From an uncultured Eubacteriales bacterium (GTDB lineage: Bacteria; Bacillota; Clostridia; Oscillospirales; Acutalibacteraceae), in assembly GCA_934647945.1 (NCBI GenBank), contig CAKUFK010000024.1:1-23085 (forward strand): a stretch of 23,085 nucleotides of DNA. Reading direction: 5' to 3'. Made by a program: the position numbers and the translations under genes. Position 1 is the stretch's first letter, and every line of letters starts with the position of its first letter. This document shows, one piece after another, positions 6,859 through 15,626 of the stretch. The notes under the pieces are model-generated. The model was given only the letters and a program-made list of their open reading frames with translations. It searched no databases and was not told where the DNA came from.

Positions 6859-8625
6859 ATGTTCCAGATACGATGGATTTGGCGCAACATGGATCGAAAA
6901 TACCGGGTAGGTGTCATCGCGGCGCTGCTGATTTCGGTGGTGACGAGCGTGATGCTTTTGATCAATCCGGCGCTGACGGCCCAGCTCATCGACCAGGTGA
7001 TTATCGCGGAGAATACCGAGCCGCTCCTCCGGCTGCTCACCATCATGCTGGTGGCCAAGGTCCTGCGGGAAGGCTTGCGGTATCTGATGATCGTGTGCTT
7101 GGAAAAGGGTTCTCAGAACGTGGTGTTCAACCTGCGCCGGCGGCTTTTCGCGGTGCTGCAGTACCAGGAAATGCGCTTTTTCGACCGCAACCGCACCGGC
7201 GACCTGATGACCCGCCTCTCCGCCGACCTGGACTGGTGCCGGCATTTCGTCTCCTACCTCGCCTATATGGTGGTGGACTGCTCGGTGATGTTCCTGTCCA
7301 CCCTGCTTTTCTTTTTCACTGTGAGCTGGAAGCTCACCCTGGCCCTGCTGGCGGTGACGCCGCTGCTGCTGTTGATTACCAAGCTCTATTCCTCCAAGGT
7401 GCGCCCGCTCTTTATCGGGATGCGGGAGCGCCTGGCCGAGATGAATACCGCCGCGCAGGAGAACATCGCGGGCAACCGAGTGGTCAAGGCTTTCGCGCGG
7501 GAGGAATTCGAAAAAGAGCGGTTCCGGAAAAAGAATGAGGCGTACCGCGACGCCAACCTCGAAATCAACAAGCTGTGGCTTACCTTTTATCCCTTTATCG
7601 AACTGCTGGCCAACGCCATGACCCTCATCACGGTTTTCCTGGGCGGGTTTTTCATCATCATCGGTGAGATCTCCCCCGGAGAGCTCACCATCTTTACCAG
7701 CCTGTCCTGGGCCCTAGCCAACCCCATGCGCAACCTCGGCAACCTCATCAACGATTTGCAGCGGTTCGCCGCCTCGGCCAACAAGGTCATTGAGGTGTAT
7801 TATGCCCGTCCCCTGATCATGGACCGGACCGACGCTGTGGATCACGCGGCCATGGAAGGGAAAATCGAGTTCCGGGACGTCTCCTTCTCCTTCGGCAGGG
7901 TCCAGGTCCTCGACCATGTCAGCTTCACGGTGGAGCCGGGCCGGACCCTCGCGATCATGGGACCGACCGGCTCGGGGAAGACGACGCTTATCCACCTGCT
8001 GTCCCGGTTTTACGATGTGGACGGAGGCGCGATCCTGGTCGACGGCTGCGATGTGCGGATGTGGAGGCTGCAGCAGCTCCGCCGGAACATCGGCACCGCG
8101 ACCCAGGATGTTTTTCTCTTTTCCGATTCGGTGGAAGGGAACATCGCCTTCGGCGACCAGGCCCTGACGGAAGAGGAGGCCCGGGATTTCGCGCGGATGG
8201 CCGACGCGGACGGCTTCGTCAGCCGGATGCCGGAGGGCTACGACACCATCGTGGGGGAACGGGGCGTGGGCCTGTCGGGCGGCCAGAAGCAGCGGATCGC
8301 CCTGGCCAGGGCCCTGGCCATGCGCCCGGCGGTGCTCGTTCTCGACGACACCACCTCGGCGGTGGATATGGAGACCGAGACATACATACAGGACCAGCTC
8401 CGGCGGCTGCCCTTCCCCTGTACAAAAATCCTCATCGCCCAGCGGATCTCCTCGGTCAAGGATGCCGACCAGATCCTGGTGCTCCAGGACGGCCGGATCG
8501 CCGAACGGGGCACCCATGAGGAGCTGCTCCGCCAGAGGGGCTACTACTGGGAGACCTATGCCCTGCAGAACGACATCCAGGACCCGGCTCCGGATGAGGC
8601 CGGAGTGAAAGGGGGTGCGTGCTGA
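6859..8625 (+). CDS. ABC exporter subunit 1 (degenerate-site subunit of a heterodimer)
   Basis: The 588-residue half-transporter has an N-terminal six-helix transmembrane domain (about 1-310) and a C-terminal ATPase domain. Walker A is GPTGSGKTT (368-376) and the signature is LSGGQ (472-476). The Walker B end reads LDDTTSAVD, with Asp497 where the catalytic Glu should be, and the switch reads IAQRISS, with Gln528 where the His should be. These two changes mark the degenerate-site partner in heterodimeric exporters of the BmrCD or TM287/288 type. ATG 6859 follows GAGGGGGAG; the frame is open upstream to 6811 without a better site. The stop overlaps the start of subunit 2, so the two are translationally coupled. 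The substrate (drug, lipid or peptide) cannot be told. Confidence 0.93.
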   Translation: MFQIRWIWRNMDRKYRVGVIAALLISVVTSVMLLINPALTAQLIDQVIIAENTEPLLRLLTIMLVAKVLREGLRYLMIVCLEKGSQNVVFNLRRRLFAVLQYQEMRFFDRNRTGDLMTRLSADLDWCRHFVSYLAYMVVDCSVMFLSTLLFFFTVSWKLTLALLAVTPLLLLITKLYSSKVRPLFIGMRERLAEMNTAAQENIAGNRVVKAFAREEFEKERFRKKNEAYRDANLEINKLWLTFYPFIELLANAMTLITVFLGGFFIIIGEISPGELTIFTSLSWALANPMRNLGNLINDLQRFAASANKVIEVYYARPLIMDRTDAVDHAAMEGKIEFRDVSFSFGRVQVLDHVSFTVEPGRTLAIMGPTGSGKTTLIHLLSRFYDVDGGAILVDGCDVRMWRLQQLRRNIGTATQDVFLFSDSVEGNIAFGDQALTEEEARDFARMADADGFVSRMPEGYDTIVGERGVGLSGGQKQRIALARALAMRPAVLVLDDTTSAVDMETETYIQDQLRRLPFPCTKILIAQRISSVKDADQILVLQDGRIAERGTHEELLRQRGYYWETYALQNDIQDPAPDEAGVKGGAC

Positions 8626-10463
8626 TGGCCAGACGCAATACATTTGAAGTGGATGAAACCCTGGAATCCCCCTTCAGCTTCAAGCACTTGAAGCGCGCCA
8701 TGAAGTACATCGGCCGCCACAAAGGGAAAATGGGCCTCGCCCTGCTGCTCAGCGCGGTGGCCAGCGTGGTGGCCCTGTTCCAGCCCAAGATCATGCAGTG
8801 GGTGCTGGACGACGCGGTCCCGGGCAAAAATGTGACCCTGCTCCTGTGGCTCGCCCTCGCCTATGTGGGGATCATCCTCGTCAGCATCCTGTTCAGCACC
8901 ATCCGCTCCCGGATTATGGCCCATGTCAGCCAGGAGATCATCTACGATATCCGCAAGGACCTCTTCGCCCATCTCCAGCGCCTGCCCTTCAGCTATTACG
9001 ACAGCCGGCCGGCGGGAAAAATCCTGGTGCGGGTCATCAATTACGTCAATTCCGTGTCGGATATGCTCTCAAACGGGATCATCAACAGCATCCTGGAAAT
9101 CCTCAACATCCTGTTCATCGTGGTATTCATGTATGCGACCAACGCGGTCCTCGCCACCATCATCGTGGCCGGGCTGCCGGTGTTCGCGGGGGTCATCTGG
9201 TTCTTAAAACCGCGGCAGCGGAAGGCCTGGCAGCGCCAGTCCAACAAGAATTCCAACTATAACGCCTATCTGGCCGAGAGCATCGACGGGGTGAAGGTTT
9301 CGCAGCTCTTCGCGAGACAGGAGGAGAACCTCACCGTTATGGAGCGGCTCGCCGCCGCCTGCCGCAAGGCGTGGATGGGCGCGGTCTATATCTCCAACTC
9401 GGTCTGGCTGAGCTCGGAGCTCATCACCCAGATCGTCTTCACCCTGCTGTACATCGCGGGGGTCTACTGGCTGGGCGGCGCCATCGTCTCCTTCGGCGTC
9501 ATCCTGGCGATGGGGCAGTACGTCAGCCGGTTCTGGCAGCCCATCACCAACCTCGCGAATATCTACAATTCCTTCGTCAACAACATCGCCTATCTCGAAC
9601 GGATCTTCGAGACCATGGACGAGCCGGTGGTGGTGGACGACGCTCCGGACGCCGTGGAACTGCCCCCCATCACCGGAGAGGTGGAGTTCCGGGACGTGAC
9701 CTTCGCCTATGAGCCGGAGGTCCATATCCTGGAGAACCTCAATCTGCACGTGAAGGCTGGGGAAAGCATCGCCCTGGTCGGCCCGACCGGCGCGGGCAAG
9801 ACCACGGTGGTCAACCTGATCAGCCGGTTCTACAACCTGACCGGGGGCGAGATCCTGCTGTACGGCCGGCCGGAGGAGGGGGAGAACGCCGTCGCCTGGA
9901 GCGAAGGGTACGATATCTCCAGGGTGACGCTCCATTCCTTGCGCACCCAGATGGGAATCATGCTCCAGGACAGCTTTATTTTCAGCGGCACCATCCGGGA
10001 CAACATCCGGTACGGCCGCCTCGACGCTACCGACGAGGAGATCGAGCAGGCGGCGAAAATGGTCCGGGCCCACGATTTCATCATGGAGATGGAAAAAGGG
10101 TACGATACCGAGGTCAATGAACGGGGCAGCCGGCTTTCCCAGGGACAGAAGCAGCTCATCGCCTTCGCCCGTACCCTGCTCTCCGATCCCAAGATCCTGA
10201 TTCTGGACGAGGCGACCTCCTCCATCGATACCAAAACCGAGCGGCTGCTGCAGGAGGGGATCCAGGTACTTCTCAGAGGGCGGACCTCTTTCATCATCGC
10301 CCATCGCCTCTCCACCATCAAAACCTGCGACCGGATTCTGTATATCGGCAACAAGGGGATCCTCGAGCAGGGCAGCCACGGCGAACTGCTCGGAAAGAGA
10401 GGACTCTATTACGACCTGTACACCGCCCAGGCGAGGGAGCAGGGGGCGCTCGGCGTTTCCTGA
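8625..10463 (+). CDS. ABC exporter subunit 2 (catalytically competent subunit)
   Basis: The 612-residue half-transporter pairs with the preceding gene. After the transmembrane domain, the ATPase domain has Walker A GPTGAGKTT from residue 386, signature LSQGQ (504-508), Walker B LILDEATSSID with the catalytic Glu529, and switch IAHRLST with His560, all intact. The non-standard LSQGQ signature would complete the partner's degenerate site, while the partner's LSGGQ completes this subunit's active site, as known for this family. An insertion of about 15 residues (near GRPEEGENAVAWSEG) lies between Walker A and the Q-loop. ATG 8625 overlaps the upstream stop (TGATG), with GAAAGGGGG 8 nt ahead. A GTG at 8619 is a less likely start. 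A bidirectional terminator follows. Confidence 0.93.
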   Translation: MARRNTFEVDETLESPFSFKHLKRAMKYIGRHKGKMGLALLLSAVASVVALFQPKIMQWVLDDAVPGKNVTLLLWLALAYVGIILVSILFSTIRSRIMAHVSQEIIYDIRKDLFAHLQRLPFSYYDSRPAGKILVRVINYVNSVSDMLSNGIINSILEILNILFIVVFMYATNAVLATIIVAGLPVFAGVIWFLKPRQRKAWQRQSNKNSNYNAYLAESIDGVKVSQLFARQEENLTVMERLAAACRKAWMGAVYISNSVWLSSELITQIVFTLLYIAGVYWLGGAIVSFGVILAMGQYVSRFWQPITNLANIYNSFVNNIAYLERIFETMDEPVVVDDAPDAVELPPITGEVEFRDVTFAYEPEVHILENLNLHVKAGESIALVGPTGAGKTTVVNLISRFYNLTGGEILLYGRPEEGENAVAWSEGYDISRVTLHSLRTQMGIMLQDSFIFSGTIRDNIRYGRLDATDEEIEQAAKMVRAHDFIMEMEKGYDTEVNERGSRLSQGQKQLIAFARTLLSDPKILILDEATSSIDTKTERLLQEGIQVLLRGRTSFIIAHRLSTIKTCDRILYIGNKGILEQGSHGELLGKRGLYYDLYTAQAREQGALGVS

Positions 10464-10482
10464 CCAGTCCGGCGCCCCGCAT

Positions 10483-10537
10483 TTAAAAAACAGGGATGGC
10501 CATGCCGGAAACCCGGCGGCCAACCCTGTTTTTTTCG
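10483..10537. terminator. Bidirectional terminator between ABC operon and nitroreductase
   Basis: AAAAAACAGGG and TGGCC on the left pair with GGCC and CCCTGTTTTTT on the right, with an inner CCGG-based stem. A and T runs flank it on both sides, so it serves both convergent units. Confidence 0.85.
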
Positions 10538-10549
10538 CGGCGGCGGCGG

Positions 10550-11068
10550 TCAGAGCACCCATTCCACCACGTTCCGTTTTTTGAGCGCAGGCGGCGCGGG
10601 CCGGGCGGCATAGCCGAGGGCCGCGCAGCCGAGCACGATATGGGTATCGGGCAGATGGAGCCGGGTGAGCAGCCCACGGACGCGGGGCCGGTCGCAGATC
10701 CCCTTGAACTGATTGATCCAAACCGACCCGATCCCCAAGGCGTGGGCTGCGAGAAACATATTCTCGAGCGCACAGGCGCAGTCCTCCACCCCATGGGGAT
10801 TGTCCCTCTCGTTGGAGGCGAGGATGAGGACATTGGCGCCGTGAAAATGATACGCCGGGTCCCGGCCCGCTTCTTCCCGGATCACGGCGGCGAGCGCGTC
10901 GAGCATCGCCGGATTCTGCACCACCGTGAACCGCCAGAGCTGCTTGTTCATGCCGCTCGGCGCGTATCGTGCGGCGTCGACGATCTGTTCAAGCGCCTCC
11001 CGCGGGACAGCCTCCTCCGTAAAGGCCCGGATACTCCGGCGGGTCATCAGGTTTTCCAGTGCGTCCAT
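10550..11068 (-). CDS. Nitroreductase-family FMN oxidoreductase
   Basis: The 172-residue protein has the nitroreductase start LMTRRSIRAFTEEAVPREAL, where the RRSIR arginines and serine contact FMN phosphate. It also has DAARYAPSGMNKQLWRF and the later DCACALENMFLAAHALGIGSVWINQF, the usual flavin-binding and dimer segment. It is short but full length for the compact members of the family. These enzymes use NAD(P)H to reduce nitro groups, quinones or flavins; the natural substrate here is unknown. ATG 11068 has GGAGG 8 nt ahead. It lies 18 nt after the YjbQ-family gene on the same strand, so the two probably form an operon. Confidence 0.9.
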   Translation of the reverse strand: MDALENLMTRRSIRAFTEEAVPREALEQIVDAARYAPSGMNKQLWRFTVVQNPAMLDALAAVIREEAGRDPAYHFHGANVLILASNERDNPHGVEDCACALENMFLAAHALGIGSVWINQFKGICDRPRVRGLLTRLHLPDTHIVLGCAALGYAARPAPPALKKRNVVEWVL

Positions 11069-11086
11069 GCCGATTGCCTCCTTTTT

Positions 11087-11500
11087 TCAGTCATCTTTCG
11101 TTTCAGGATCGCCCAGCACCTTGACATAAAAGCGGCGCTCCCGTGGGCCGTCGAACTCCGCGAAATAGACCCCCTGCCACATCCCAAGCAGCAGCCGGCC
11201 GTTTTCCACCGGGATGGTGACGCTGCTGCCCACACAGACGGCTTTCAGATGGGCAGCGGAATTCCCCTCCGCATGGCGGAACTCGGTCCGGTCGGGAAAG
11301 GTTTTGTCCAGCGCCAGCATCAGATCCCGGGTCACGTCGGGATCCGCGTTCTCATTGATCGTCACCCCGGCGGTGGTGTGGGGGCAGTAGACCACACATA
11401 GGCCGCTCTCCACCCCGCTGTCCCGCAGAGCCTCCTGCACCTGGGCCGTCACAGCCAGAAATCCCTCCCGGGGGGTGCTCAGACGATAGGTTTTGATCAT
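11087..11500 (-). CDS. yjbQ: YjbQ-family (UPF0047) protein
   Basis: The 137-residue protein matches the YjbQ/UPF0047 family throughout: VVYCPHTTAGVTINENADPDV, then HAEGNSAAHLKAVCVGSSVTIPV and GTWQGVYFAEFDGP-type GMWQGVYFAEFDGPRERR. The conserved His, Asn, Asp and Glu residues are present. Family members show weak thiamine phosphate synthase activity, but their true role is unsettled, and no thiamine genes are near. ATG 11500 has AGGAGG 6 nt ahead. A promoter fits upstream on the minus strand: TTGTAC (11561-11556), 17 nt, CATAAT (11538-11533). It leads the operon with the nitroreductase. Confidence 0.92.
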   Translation of the reverse strand: MIKTYRLSTPREGFLAVTAQVQEALRDSGVESGLCVVYCPHTTAGVTINENADPDVTRDLMLALDKTFPDRTEFRHAEGNSAAHLKAVCVGSSVTIPVENGRLLLGMWQGVYFAEFDGPRERRFYVKVLGDPETKDD

Positions 11501-11585
11501 GGCGCGCCTCCTGTTCTTTCCTAATTTACCTTATTATGGCACACGGCGCCTTCCGGTACAAGCCTTGCCGCAAAACAGCCGAATA

Positions 11586-11612
11586 TTAGCACTCATATAT
11601 ATTAAGTGCTAA
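11586..11612. promoter_or_regulatory. CIRCE element (HrcA operator) of clpB
   Basis: TTAGCACTC (11586-11594), nine bases, AAGTGCTAA (11604-11612). The known consensus is TTAGCACTC-N9-GAGTGCTAA, so there is one mismatch. The symmetry extends outwards to GAATATTAGCACT / AGTGCTAATATTC (11581-11617). HrcA would repress clpB at low temperature or without protein damage. Confidence 0.9.
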
Positions 11613-11614
11613 TA

Positions 11615-11644
11615 TTCACAATATATTCATAATTCAGATATGAT
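11615..11644 (+). promoter_or_regulatory. clpB promoter
   Basis: TTCACA (11615-11620), 18 nt, TATGAT (11639-11644). The CIRCE abuts the -35, as needed for repression. A GC-rich 8-bp hairpin, GCCGCCGG/CCGGCGGC (11694-11701 with 11712-11719), lies in the leader directly before the ribosome site. Confidence 0.65.
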
Positions 11645-11737
11645 CTATTCGCATTTTTTTCCTATACTATATCCTGGGCCATGGAAAAAAACCGCCGCCG
11701 GCATAAATCCCCCGGCGGCCGGAGAGGAAGGGATCGT

Positions 11738-14389
11738 ATGAACGCACAAAAATTCACCCAAAAGTCCCTGGAGGCGATCCGGGAGGCCCAGAATCTGACG
11801 GTGGAGCATCAAAACATGCAGCTCGAGCAGGAGCACCTCCTCGCCGCGCTGCTGACTCAGGAGCAAGGGCTGGTCCCGGAGCTGCTGCTGAAAATGGGCA
11901 TTCCCGCCGAACAGGTGGAGGCCGACGCCCTGCGCGCGGTGGACGGCCTGCCCAAGGTCACCGGCTCTGGCCGGGAGGCCGGCAAAATCTATGTATCGGA
12001 GGATGTGGACAAAACTCTCACCGCCGCCGAGCGGAAGGCCGAGAGCATGAAGGACGAATATGTCTCGGTCGAGCACCTTTTCCTCTGCCTGATCGAGCTG
12101 GCGGACGACACGCTGGCCCGGCTGTTCCGGCAATACGGCATTGAGAAAAACGCGGTGCTGAAGGGCCTTATGGGGATCCGGGGAAATACCCGGGTCACCA
12201 GCGACAGCCCCGAGGGCACCTACGACGCGCTGAAAAAATACGGCACCGACCTGGTGGAACGGGCCCGCAGCCAGAAGATGGACCCGGTCATCGGCCGGGA
12301 CGACGAGATCCGCAACGTCATCCGGATCCTCTCCCGCAAAACCAAAAACAACCCCGTCCTCATCGGCGAGCCCGGCGTGGGCAAAACCGCCATCGCCGAG
12401 GGCCTGGCCCAGCGGATCGTCCGGGGGGATGTCCCTCACAGCCTGCGGGACAAGACCATCTTCTCCCTGGATATGGGGGCCCTGGTCGCCGGGGCCAAAT
12501 ACCGCGGCGAATTTGAGGAACGGCTCAAGGCGGTGCTCGAGGAGATCCGGAAATCCGAAGGTCGGATTCTCCTGTTCATCGATGAGCTGCACACCATTGT
12601 GGGGGCTGGTAAGACTGAAGGCGCCATGGATGCGGGCAATCTGTTAAAGCCCATGCTGGCCCGGGGCGAGCTGCACTGCATCGGCGCCACCACCCTAGAC
12701 GAATACCGCCAGTACATCGAAAAGGATCCGGCGCTGGAACGGCGGTTCCAGCCGGTGATGGTAAACGAGCCGACGGTAGAGGATACCATCGCCATCCTGC
12801 GGGGGCTCAAGGAGCGGTATGAGGTCTATCACGGCGTCAAGATCCAGGATCAGGCCATTATTGCCGCCGCCACCCTCTCGAATCGGTATATCACCGACCG
12901 GTTCCTGCCCGACAAGGCCATCGACCTTGTCGACGAGGCATGCGCCATGATCCGCACCGAGATTGACTCCATGCCGACCGAGCTGGACGTGATCCAGCGC
13001 AAGATCATTCAGCATGAAATTGAGGAGGCTGCCCTCAAAAAGGAAAAAGACCCCCTGTCCAAGGAGCATCTGGCCGAGATCCGGAAGGAGCTGGCTGAAA
13101 TGCGGGAGCAGTTCGGATCCATGAAGGCCAAGTGGGAGAACGAAAAGGCCGCCATCGGCAAGGTCCAGTCCCTGCGGGAGAAGATTGAGGACGTGGGCCG
13201 ACAGATCGAGAAGGCGGAGCAGGATTACGACCTCAACAAGGCCGCCGAGCTCAAATACGGCAAGCTGCCCGAGCTGCAGAAGCAGCTCGAGGCGGAGGAA
13301 CGCCTGACCGAGGAATCGAGAAAGCACAGCCTGCTGCGGGACAAGGTGACCGAGGAGGAGATCGCCCGGATCGTCGAGCGGTGGACCGGGATCCCGGTCG
13401 CCCGCCTGATGGAAGGGGAGAAGGATAAGCTGCTCCATCTCGAGGATATCCTGCACCGGCGGATCATCGGACAGGACGAGGCGGTGACGAGAGTCACCGA
13501 GGCGATCCTCCGGTCCCGGGCCGGGATCCAGGATCCCAACCGGCCCATCGGCTCTTTCCTCTTCCTCGGCCCCACCGGCGTGGGCAAGACCGAGCTTGCC
13601 AAGGCACTCGCGGAATGCCTGTTTGACGACGAGCGGAACCTCATCCGCATCGATATGTCGGAATACATGGAAAAATACGCCGTCTCCCGCCTGATCGGCG
13701 CCCCTCCCGGATACGTGGGGTATGAGGAGGGCGGCCAGCTCACCGAGGCGGTGCGGCGCAAGCCCTATTCCGTCATCCTGTTCGACGAGGTGGAAAAGGC
13801 CCATCCCGATGTGTTCAACGTGCTGCTCCAGGTTCTGGACGACGGCCGGATCACCGATTCCCAGGGCCGGACGGTGGACTTCAAAAACACCATCCTCATC
13901 CTGACCTCCAACCTGGGCAGCCAGATCCTGCTCGACGGCATCGGGCCGGACGGCGCCGTCACCGGCTCCGCCCGGCAGGAGGTGGAAGGGTTGCTGCGGC
14001 GCTCCTTCCGTCCCGAATTTTTGAACCGTCTGGATGAGATCGTTTTCTACAAGCCGCTGACCAAGGCGGATATCGCCCGGATCATCGACTTGCTGATGGC
14101 GGGGCTCAACAAACGCCTGGCCGCCCAGCAGCTTCGCTGCGCGCTCACGCCTGCGGCGAAGACTTTGATCGCGGACGAGGGATACGACCCAATTTACGGT
14201 GCCCGTCCCCTCCGGCGGTATATCCAGCGGCATGTGGAGACCCTCATCAGCCGGAAGCTGGTGGAAGGCGATCTGATGCCTGGCACAGTCCTGACCGTCG
14301 ATGCCCGGGACGGAAACCCGGGCGAGGCTCAGGAGAAGATCTTGACCGTCACCGCGTCCGCCCCATCCGATGCCGCCTCCCCATCCTGA
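11738..14389 (+). CDS. clpB: ATP-dependent chaperone ClpB
   Basis: ClpB is a hexameric AAA+ disaggregase that works with DnaK to pull proteins out of aggregates. The 883-residue product has the Clp N-domain repeats (about 1-145) and AAA-1 with Walker A GEPGVGKT (210-217) and Walker B ILLFIDELHT. A coiled-coil M-domain follows (about 405-525, rich in Glu/Lys heptads), then AAA-2 with Walker A GPTGVGKT (611-618), VILFDEVEKAH and the C-terminal D2-small domain. The end is a little longer than in most ClpB proteins. ATG 11738 follows GGAGAGGAAGGG; the frame runs open from 11681, but that part is leader with a GC hairpin. It is a single-gene unit controlled by CIRCE/HrcA. Confidence 0.97.
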   Translation: MNAQKFTQKSLEAIREAQNLTVEHQNMQLEQEHLLAALLTQEQGLVPELLLKMGIPAEQVEADALRAVDGLPKVTGSGREAGKIYVSEDVDKTLTAAERKAESMKDEYVSVEHLFLCLIELADDTLARLFRQYGIEKNAVLKGLMGIRGNTRVTSDSPEGTYDALKKYGTDLVERARSQKMDPVIGRDDEIRNVIRILSRKTKNNPVLIGEPGVGKTAIAEGLAQRIVRGDVPHSLRDKTIFSLDMGALVAGAKYRGEFEERLKAVLEEIRKSEGRILLFIDELHTIVGAGKTEGAMDAGNLLKPMLARGELHCIGATTLDEYRQYIEKDPALERRFQPVMVNEPTVEDTIAILRGLKERYEVYHGVKIQDQAIIAAATLSNRYITDRFLPDKAIDLVDEACAMIRTEIDSMPTELDVIQRKIIQHEIEEAALKKEKDPLSKEHLAEIRKELAEMREQFGSMKAKWENEKAAIGKVQSLREKIEDVGRQIEKAEQDYDLNKAAELKYGKLPELQKQLEAEERLTEESRKHSLLRDKVTEEEIARIVERWTGIPVARLMEGEKDKLLHLEDILHRRIIGQDEAVTRVTEAILRSRAGIQDPNRPIGSFLFLGPTGVGKTELAKALAECLFDDERNLIRIDMSEYMEKYAVSRLIGAPPGYVGYEEGGQLTEAVRRKPYSVILFDEVEKAHPDVFNVLLQVLDDGRITDSQGRTVDFKNTILILTSNLGSQILLDGIGPDGAVTGSARQEVEGLLRRSFRPEFLNRLDEIVFYKPLTKADIARIIDLLMAGLNKRLAAQQLRCALTPAAKTLIADEGYDPIYGARPLRRYIQRHVETLISRKLVEGDLMPGTVLTVDARDGNPGEAQEKILTVTASAPSDAASPS

Positions 14390-14419
14390 GAGCGCCGTGG
14401 CGCGGTCCCATAACCAACA

Positions 14420-14451
14420 AAAAGGCAGCCGCCTCGGAGCGGCTGCCTTTT
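14420..14451. terminator. clpB terminator (bidirectional)
   Basis: AAAAGGCAGCCGC (14420-14432) pairs perfectly with GCGGCTGCCTTTT (14439-14451) around a 6-nt loop. A/T flanks on both sides also serve the minus-strand XRE remnant. I see no gene in 14452-14642. Confidence 0.85.
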
Positions 14452-14642
14452 GCATGTCGGAATCCTTCGGCACGCTGCCGGACAAGGGACGCCGCATCGC
14501 GGCGCCTCACAAGCTCAGCTTGCGTTTCGTCCTTGCAAAGGAAGACTGGCGGGTGCTGTCCCCTGCTTTATAAACGGCTGGAATACGCCATACGTAAACG
14601 ATCGAGCGGACGTGCATAGCGGCCCGCCGTCCCCGATACCCG

Positions 14643-14847
14643 TCACGCCTCGTTCTTGTATTCCACGATATCCTGGATGCGGCAGTCCAGGATCCGGCAC
14701 AGATCGTCGATGGTCCGCAGGCTCAAATAGCGGTTTTGTCTCATCCTCGTCAACGTATGGGGGCTTATGCGCTGCGTTTCTCTCAGCGCAATAGGTGGAG
14801 ATCTTCTTTTTCTCCAATGTGTCCCCAAAAGGCCCGTAGCTTATCAT
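14643..14847 (-). pseudogene. Frameshifted small XRE-family regulator
   Basis: The start MISYGPFGDTLEKKKISTY (ATG 14847, site AGAGGTGG ahead) and the end ALRETQRISPHTLTRMRQN...LDCRIQDIVEYKNEA (stop 14643) are in different frames. They are joined near 14788, at the codons for the tyrosine in ISTY. Together they make one typical small Cro/C1-type repressor of about 67 residues, the same family as the intact gene at 15876-16097. A net one-base shift breaks it, so it is probably inactive unless the shift is a sequencing error or is bypassed. An inverted repeat, TATCATAAA / TTTATGATA (14842-14850 and 14864-14872), spans the start codon and ribosome site and is likely the former operator. Confidence 0.75.
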
Positions 14848-14872
14848 AAAACCACCTCTTGACTTTATGATA
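14842..14872. promoter_or_regulatory. Inverted repeat over the XRE remnant start
   Basis: The arms TATCATAAA (14842-14850) and TTTATGATA (14864-14872) are perfect inverted repeats with 13 bases between them. They enclose the ribosome site and overlap the ATG of the frameshifted XRE gene, consistent with autoregulation. Confidence 0.55.
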
Positions 14873-14946
14873 GATCCTATATGGGGAGGCAGGCATGAGT
14901 TGTCATGTGGTGGGATCGGCCGAGGACTTTGAACTCTTGAAAAACT

Positions 14947-15588
14947 TTATAGCGTGCGGCTTTCCCCGTAAACGATTGTTTTTGCGTACGCGTCCCAGTC
15001 CATGGAGCCGCTGCAAATGATGCGTGACGGCAGCCGCATTTTTTTTACAGCGAATAGCATATCATCCTGCTGTTTCTTATATTGTTCCGCCAGCTCCGCT
15101 CTGTGCGCGTCCGGTTCGGTCCGATTCATTTGTTTTTCTCTCAGCCAGAGTCTCTCTTCGATCAGATGATCCGGAACAACGAGCAAAATGGCCTCTATGC
15201 CTAAATTGGCAAACCGTTCGATCAATTCCAGGATGTCCGGATCGGCATAATCTTGAAAAAACCCGACATGATTCACCAGTCCTCTTTCAAAAACCGTATA
15301 TAAGCCCCGGGATGCCCGCCGATATTCTCCGAGACAACAGGCCCATTCATATAACTGCTCGATCATGCCCACCCGCCCAAAGAGCATGTCCGTGTGCTCC
15401 TGCCGGTCGTGATACCGGAATTCCCCGCCGATGGAATTGAGTACCTGGGTATAATGCTCGCCTAACATCACGATATTGCGTTCCAACGTCAAATCGGCCG
15501 CAAAAAGTCTTTTCAAAGCATACATAACCGACGTTTTTCCAGCGCATGAAATCCCTTCCAGCATGATGCCTCTCGACAAATTGGGCAC
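14947..15588 (-). CDS. P-loop NTPase, nucleoside/nucleotide kinase-like
   Basis: The 213-residue protein opens with a beta strand and Walker A (GIMLEGISCAGKTSVMYAL; loop GISCAGKTS). A middle motif, YTVFERGLVNHVGF, may be the substrate-base region. An Arg-rich lid-like segment, ERLWLREKQMNRTEPDAHR, follows. This layout fits thymidylate or deoxynucleoside kinase-like P-loop kinases, but the substrate cannot be assigned. Related small kinases can also modify antibiotics. GTG 15588 is chosen because GGAGG (15601-15597) lies 8 nt ahead; the in-frame TTG at 15603 overlaps that site. It has its own promoter with a palindrome between the boxes. It sits between two small XRE genes (one broken), suggesting an accessory module. 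Confidence 0.7.
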   Translation of the reverse strand: MPNLSRGIMLEGISCAGKTSVMYALKRLFAADLTLERNIVMLGEHYTQVLNSIGGEFRYHDRQEHTDMLFGRVGMIEQLYEWACCLGEYRRASRGLYTVFERGLVNHVGFFQDYADPDILELIERFANLGIEAILLVVPDHLIEERLWLREKQMNRTEPDAHRAELAEQYKKQQDDMLFAVKKMRLPSRIICSGSMDWDAYAKTIVYGESRTL

Positions 15589-15626
15589 ACATTTCACCTC
15601 CAAATATAAAAACCCCTAACAATTGA

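Noticed and set aside
7714..8643. 309-codon minus-strand frame
   Set aside because: Shadow of the ABC ATPase domain of exporter subunit 1.
12695..14497. 600-codon minus-strand open frame opposite clpB
   Set aside because: It is antisense to conserved AAA+ motifs in a GC-rich gene. Composition is typical of a shadow frame.
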